A stretch of DNA of 64,000 bases, from assembly GCA_947034885.2 (NCBI GenBank), contig OX344752.2:8680001-8744000 (forward strand), read 5' to 3'. The notes beneath the pieces were generated by a model, which was not told where the DNA came from, did not search any database, and was given only the letters and a program-made list of their open reading frames with translations. A program made the translations under genes and the position numbers. Numbering within the stretch: position 1 is the stretch's first letter; every line of letters begins with the position of its first letter. Source of the stretch: Thuidium tamariscinum. Lineage: Eukaryota; Streptophyta; Bryopsida; Hypnales; Thuidiaceae. Positions 58,546-64,000 of this stretch are shown here, one piece after another.

Positions 58546-61075
58546 CCCCCCCGCAAATGAGAGTTCAGGTTTTGTGAATCTAATTGATTGAATCAAACTT
58601 GTAGCGTTTCTTGTACAAATTTTGTGAGTCAGGTCATGAGTAATGGCGCGCGTGGAACCTCAAAGGATACAAATGCTGAAGGATTGTATTGTTGAAGTCT
58701 CGCCAACGGGTTTAGAAGGGTTATTGCTGTGGTTGAACTATGCATTTTTCTCTCGGTTGGTGGAGCGCTATTCCGATGTTGTGAGCTCGTTCGTGGTTGA
58801 TCATTCAAGTGTTGTTGGTGGGAGTTTGGAGTCTGATCATGATGAAATGCTAGGGGAGTCTTCAGTTGTGTTTTGGACAAATGAACAGTTGCAACAATGA
58901 GGGTTGTGAGATAGTTGTCTTTGAAGCACTAGAGAGAAGCAAAAGTTTTATGCTGTCTGGCGCTGGCAAACTATTGGCTTATACTTCTCATGGGAGGATT
59001 GCTCCCGAGAAGTAACTGGTTATAAGGATGCAGAACACAAGAACTTTAGCACTTTAGCGGAGGCATAGAAGTCCTTGTTCCACTAATAGGGATCTATAGT
59101 GTACGCTAAGGTTTGACCAGAAGTTGAAGTTGGTTAGTCTATTTTGAAGCTAACGAGGCTATACATACCTCGTGTTATTCTATACTGATGGAATCTGACT
59201 CGTCCTAGTGGTTTTGTAAGGGCATTGGCAAATTGATCATGAGTATGAATATATTGTAATTTAATCTCCCATTCTAAGACTCTCTCTCTCTAATGAAGTG
59301 ATAGTGAATTTCTATATGCTTAGAGTGTGCATGAAAGATAAGATTGTATAAAAGTTTCATTGTACCTTGATTGTCGCAGTGGATGACAATGCTGGATGTT
59401 TTTATATGGGCGGTGGTTGCAGTAATTTTGGCCATTGTGTGTTGGGATGTAGGGAGTCGAGGCTGTATAGGCGGGTTGATTTCACGAAGCAGACAATAGA
59501 ACCAAACAGCTTCCTAAGCCCCGTCGCTGAGCACCCTATATTCAGACTTTGTTGATGATTGAGAAATGGTCAATTGGTGTTTGGACTGCCAAGTAATGGA
59601 GTTGTAAGCTAGGATGAAGATGTAAGCTCCAATGGAGCAACGTATTTCCGGGCCCAAGCCCTAGTCAGCATTTGTGAATCTAGAGATGGTGAGTGGTGCA
59701 TCAAATTGGTATATGATGCCTATATCCAGTGTGCCATGTAGGTAGCGGAGAACATACTTGGCGGAATCAAGGTGAGCTTGTTGAGGATTTGCCATATAAC
59801 TGCTCAATTGACTAACAGCATACGCGATGTCTAGGCGAGTAATTGTGAGAAAAATGAGTTTGTCCACCAGTTTATAGTAGTAGGTAGAATCAGTATATGG
59901 GGACTTCATATCGGAATAGAGTGATTTGTTAAGATGACAAACTAGGTGTTCCCTTCCACAAGCTTTGAAATGTGGAGGTTGGGTCATATATACTCTTTAT
60001 TTCAGTAGCCCATGGAGAAAAGTTGTCTGCACATTCATGTGATGAATTGTCTAGCATTTTGCAAGAGCTAAGGCAATGGTAGTGTGAAGAGTTGCTTACT
60101 TTATGACAAGGGCAAAGGTTTCATCAAAATTAATGCCTTGGCGTTTTTCGAATCCATGAGCCATAAGTCATGCTTTCTTTATTGAGGATTGACCGTTAGC
60201 ACCAGGTTTGGTCCTGAAGACCTATTTGTTAGTGATTGCTCGTTTTCCAGGTGGGAGTGGCGTTAGATCCCACGTATGATTCTTCCAAATTGAGTCCATT
60301 TCTTGTTCCATAGCAAAGCGCCACTTAGATTCATGCTTGGCATGTTTGAATATAATGTGGTCACTGTCAAGGGGTGTAGGTTTAGGACGAGGAGGAGTAG
60401 AGATGAGTATGTATACGTTGAAGTTGTCGGTGGAGAGCGAGAGCTCGTAATCATCTAGCCGGATATTCTGGCATTTGGGGCGCTAGGAGCGGCGGGGAGG
60501 GAGTGGCAGAGAGCTCGGCAAATCAAGAGCAGTCGGCAGAATAGGGGCAAAGGGTAGATTAGGATTGGAAGATGGGAAGGTGGGAGGGACAAAGAGGGTT
60601 GATGGAGGTGGGAACAAGTGGGGTTGAGGTTGGAGATCGATTGGTAGGGTATCTAATGTTGGGGTAGGGGTTGGGATTGTTGAAGTAGTGGCTGGAGGAT
60701 TAATTGGGAAATTAGAGTCCTTTAGGGGTTCTGTAGTCTCGGAGATTGAGATGTCAAAGTTGAGCTTGTCGAAGCGAATGTCGCGACTAATAAATTTTTT
60801 TTAAGTACATAGGTTGTAACACCTGTAAGTCTTATTCTACTCATCATACCCTAAAAATATGGTGGGAATAGCCTTAGCATCTGATTTCTGTCTATGAGCA
60901 GCAAGGATATGACAATATGCGAGGCATCCAATCACCCTGAGATGGCGGAGGTGGGGAATAGCTCTAGTAAAGGCTTCTTTAGATGTCTTGAGTCGAAGGG
61001 CTTTTGTAGGACACTTGTTCTAGATATAGTTGATAGCATGAGCCACTTTTTTGGCTTTAAACATCACATTCCATG
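58546..61075 (-). pseudogene. Ty1/copia pol relic (integrase end, RT, RNase H)
   Basis: Minus-strand broken frames in order: an integrase C-terminal region (about 61,050-60,780: NKCPTKAL, HLRVIGCLAY, IFLGYDE, ISRDIRFDK); a reverse transcriptase start near 60,330; the RT end (KLIFLTITRLDIAYAVSQLSSYM and AKYVLRYLHGTLDIGI, 59,880-59,670); and RNase H to about 59,130 (HDQFANALTKPLGRVRF). The stretch 59,130-58,546 leads to the LTR; a plus-strand ORF of 85 codons in it (58,643-58,900) is unexplained. The gag, protease and integrase core are missing. Many stops make it inactive. Confidence 0.88.
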
Positions 61076-62450
61076 TTAGATTTGTTACTTTCATTTTTTA
61101 TTATTCAAAATGTGCTTTCTATTTTTATTGGCTACAACAATTTTTGTAAGAAGTTTGTTATTTATTTGAAAAAGAAATTGTATAATTGAAGTTTTTTTCA
61201 TTGGTAGACAAGTAGTATGCCTTGATACCTCTCTAGTTCACCATATTTTGATAGAGCTTATTGAATTTAGCCACATTAGAAATTTTCTGGTTTATAAATT
61301 AAACCCTATAATCTGACCCTGATTGCCCTTCAAGCAACCATTCCTAACAAGTAAATGGAACTACGATCTAGCATTAGACGTGCCAACAAATCCAAGAGCA
61401 ATGTTTTGATGTAAATATATACATTATATAAAATATATATTTAATTTATATTTTTTGAGAAGATTCTAAAATTTGGAGGACAAAACTTATTAATGAGGCT
61501 TTTAAATAGCTTTAAGATGATGCTCGTCACAAATGAAACTATGTAAAAGGCAAAAATCTTAGACAAATTTTACCAATTTGGAGTATTTCTTCATGTTCTT
61601 AGAGTTTGTGCTTAGATTTGAAGTTCGATTATAAAATGTCAAATTGAAGGATTTTTATGGAGTTGCAAGATCTAGAGTTTGAACTTGAGGTGGAATTAAA
61701 GTTTTTTTTGTCATAGTTGCCAATTCAACCATCTGAGCCGACGATTGGTGCACCATTGTTATTCCATCTACGAGATGAAGTTAGACCTTCTTGTTTATTA
61801 AAACAATCTTGTATTGAGTAGCGTTGGCATAGTAATCTCGATAGAGATGCTCATACTTTAGTAATCTTGCTTCAAGTTTGGTGTGTTGAATTAGGCACTC
61901 ATGAAGTAATCAGGCCTAAATGTCAATCATTACTTTGTATAGTAAGGCTTGTTCAAAGAAGACATGGCCATCAATATTAGTTAAAAAGCCCAATCAATCT
62001 ATCAACAAACGTGAGACGTGCAAACTACGTTACAAATATGGTGAGGTGCATCCTCAAGTTCTTGTAAATGGAATAGTAGTCTTCTTCGACTTTAGTTTAA
62101 AAACCTATATGGAGTTTAAATTGCAGCTTAGTATCTAATATAAATTTTTTGTATTCCATTTGTATGTTAAAAAATAAAAGAATGGAAATATAAAAGTAGT
62201 TTACTTCTTACTATTGACCTTACAGATTCATTAGCCTTAAAAGATGAAAAAGAACTTTTTTTAGGTATTTTTTATGCTAGTGGGTGTTTAGAGACCCATG
62301 TGTTGTGTACATAGATTGATACTACTTATTTTAGGGGTCTAGAAGGTAGGTAGGCATCTTCTACTTCTTCCAAGCTAGGCTTGTGTGGTTGAAAGGGTTT
62401 CTAGTAGTTTTGAGGTTTTTGAAGTATATATATGTAGAAAGCTAAGAGAG
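61076..62450. other. A+T-rich spacer
   Basis: A single ORF of 72 codons (61,920-62,138, +) matches nothing known. No other feature seen. Confidence 0.35.
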
Positions 62451-62751
62451 AGTTTGATCAGCCATAACTTTTTGTATATCAAGTATTTGGCAACAAAAAA
62501 TTTGAAGGTTTTTTTTTAATAATTTTTCACTTTCAAAAAGACTTGTTTTTCTTGATTTGGAATTGGAAGCAAAAAATTATGAATATGTAAGTGGAGGAAG
62601 ATCTATTGCCACTTGATGGAGAAAAATAGAGATTTGAGCGGCCACCAAAGTTTGTGGTTTTTACCTTCATCTTTGAAACTCTTAAGAATTATAAAAATGT
62701 TTTGTAGATTTTCATAAATTCATAATTTGAAGCAATTGAAGTTAGGTAGTG

Positions 62752-63085
62752 AAAATTATGAATTTTTAAAATAAGAGAGGTTTGATACCTTTCAAAAGAG
62801 AAGGCCAAGACTTTGTTTTTTCATAACTTTTGAACAATAGATTAAAATAGTTTGAAACTTAAAGAGAAGTTAATTTGTGATTTTAGCTTTTTGAAAAGTT
62901 ATTGTATTTAAATTTTGGTTAAGAATTGAAGAAATTATGACTTTTGGGGATAGGAGAGGTTTGTTGCCTTTCAAAGGAGAAGGTTGAGATTTTGCTTGTC
63001 CATAACTTTTGGACGGTATGTTAGTTTAATTTGAAAATTTGAGGAGTATTAGATTATTTTATAAGCTTTTTAAATTGTTATTTTA
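62752..63085. repeat. Diverged tandem duplication of about 180 bp
   Basis: The two units share GAGAGGTTTG(A/T)T(A/G)CCTTTCAAA and CATAACTTTTG(A/G)AC. A weaker related phrase (CAGCCATAACTTTTTG) precedes at 62,460. Confidence 0.65.
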
Positions 63086-63089
63086 CTTA

Positions 63090-64000
63090 ACATTTAGAAT
63101 ACAAAATTGTTTTTGGCAGTAGATTAAGAAATGCAGACGTACTAGAGTTGAGTTTCGAGTTTTATTTTACATTTCTTGAAGACCTCAAGGTTTGAAGACT
63201 TGAAAATATGAAAATTTGTGTATTGTAGCTTGTGAATTGTTATTTTAAACCAATTTTGGAATCTCATTGTCATTTCATTGTTAAATTTAGGCAAATTTGG
63301 AGGTTGATTGTTTTCATTTTTGCATTGTAAGCTTTGTTGCAAACTATGTAGTCATTCATTATGACAGGATTAGCTCCATTTTATATTTATGGCAATAAAG
63401 TAAAGTTGCTTATCTACATGGTCAATCTTTTATACTGTTCCCATTAGTAAAAGATGATTTCTGGTCATCATTCATGAGTTTGAGGTTTAGGAGCCAATCT
63501 TTTGGATGGTTAGCTTGTGGTTGGCCATCCCATTTTATTCATCTAAATAAGGACTTTTTTCTTATTATGCACCCTTACCTTCATCCTTATAGAACCACCA
63601 AAAGATAGACCAATGGGAATGTGTTTGAAGATTGAAGATTGAAAAATTGAAAATTGAAGATCAAAGACTAGAAAATTTGACCGAGCTCCCTAGTTAGCAG
63701 ATTATTCTCAATTGCAATTGGATACCTTGTGTATTCTCAAAACGCGCTCTTCTCAATACGCGAGCGGTTATAGAGGGATGAGGGAAGGAACAACAATATC
63801 TACAACATTTTCTTGAATTTAATACAAGAATAGGCAGCTTGTGGATTTTTTGAAAGTTACCTGGCAGGTTTGCGCTAACCAATGGAGGTTTCAATAATTT
63901 TATACGTAGCAGGTGTTGAATGGAGTAGGGTTGGGAGGGACAGTCTTGCCTTAAGTATGACAAGCCTAGAGACATGCAGAAGGTTGGGGGGTTGTAAACT
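63090..64000. other. A+T-rich DNA; possible exon at the right edge (-)
   Basis: No feature to about 63,690. Between 63,690 and 64,000 the composition is more balanced and the minus strand is open for 93 codons (63,975-63,694), with a plausible donor (CTGCCAG/GTAACT) near 63,861. No family recognised; it may be a first exon of a leftward gene or chance. Confidence 0.25.

Noticed and set aside
58643..58900. Plus-strand ORF of 85 codons as a host gene
   Set aside because: It lies between RNase H and the LTR of a minus-strand copia relic and matches nothing recognised.
1..64000. CRISPR arrays, operons, rRNA or tRNA genes
   Set aside because: The window is eukaryotic nuclear DNA; no tRNA cloverleaf or rRNA segment was noticed by eye. 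A tRNA-finding program would be needed to exclude tRNA genes.

Overview
This is nuclear DNA of a land plant, strongly A+T-rich outside genes, with few genes, long introns and dense, nested transposable-element remains. The evidence is spliced genes with GT-AG introns, an organelle-type MnmE gene with a transit-peptide-like start, Ty1/copia and Ty3/gypsy relics, a Helitron and CACTA-type MITEs. A transmembrane channel-like (TMC) gene, a piggyBac-type relic and an HUH-Rep element make a non-flowering plant (bryophyte, lycophyte, fern or gymnosperm) more likely than an angiosperm. That last step is inference; no species can be named.

Layout. 1-134: C-terminus of a ubiquitin-specific protease (+). 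4,210-12,532: a 13-exon TMC-type membrane protein gene (-) whose splice phases all agree, probably with a first exon at 14.7-15.3 kb; its introns hold a foldback element, a CACTA MITE and dispersed repeats. 14-21 kb: MITEs, a 2.1-kb foldback element and an LRR (NLR-like) relic. 22-26.7 kb: a 55-bp minisatellite, G+C-richer unassigned DNA, and the 3' end and LTR of a Ty3/gypsy element. 27,760-32,566: an 11-exon MnmE tRNA-modification GTPase gene (+), intact by phase and motifs. 33-36.7 kb: TTAA-flanked and other MITEs. 36,950-43,667: a degenerate Helitron (-) broken by three younger insertions, two of which have clean target-site duplications and one an 8-bp duplication matching at 7 positions. 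44.5-49.1 kb: a decayed element encoding an HUH-type (HUQ) Rep endonuclease, set between repeats and small hairpins built on TAATATCAC/GTGATATTA. 55.4-57.8 kb: a piggyBac transposase relic containing an 82-bp perfect palindrome. 58.0-61.1 kb: the 3' part of a Ty1/copia element (-) with its LTR. The rest is A+T-rich DNA without recognisable genes.

The host genes are unrelated in function: protein deubiquitination, a membrane channel or scramblase-like protein, and wobble-uridine modification of organellar tRNA. The most unusual items are the TMC gene in a plant, the HUH-Rep element with its flanking hairpin array, and a group of TTAA-flanked elements in the same window as a piggyBac-type transposase relic.
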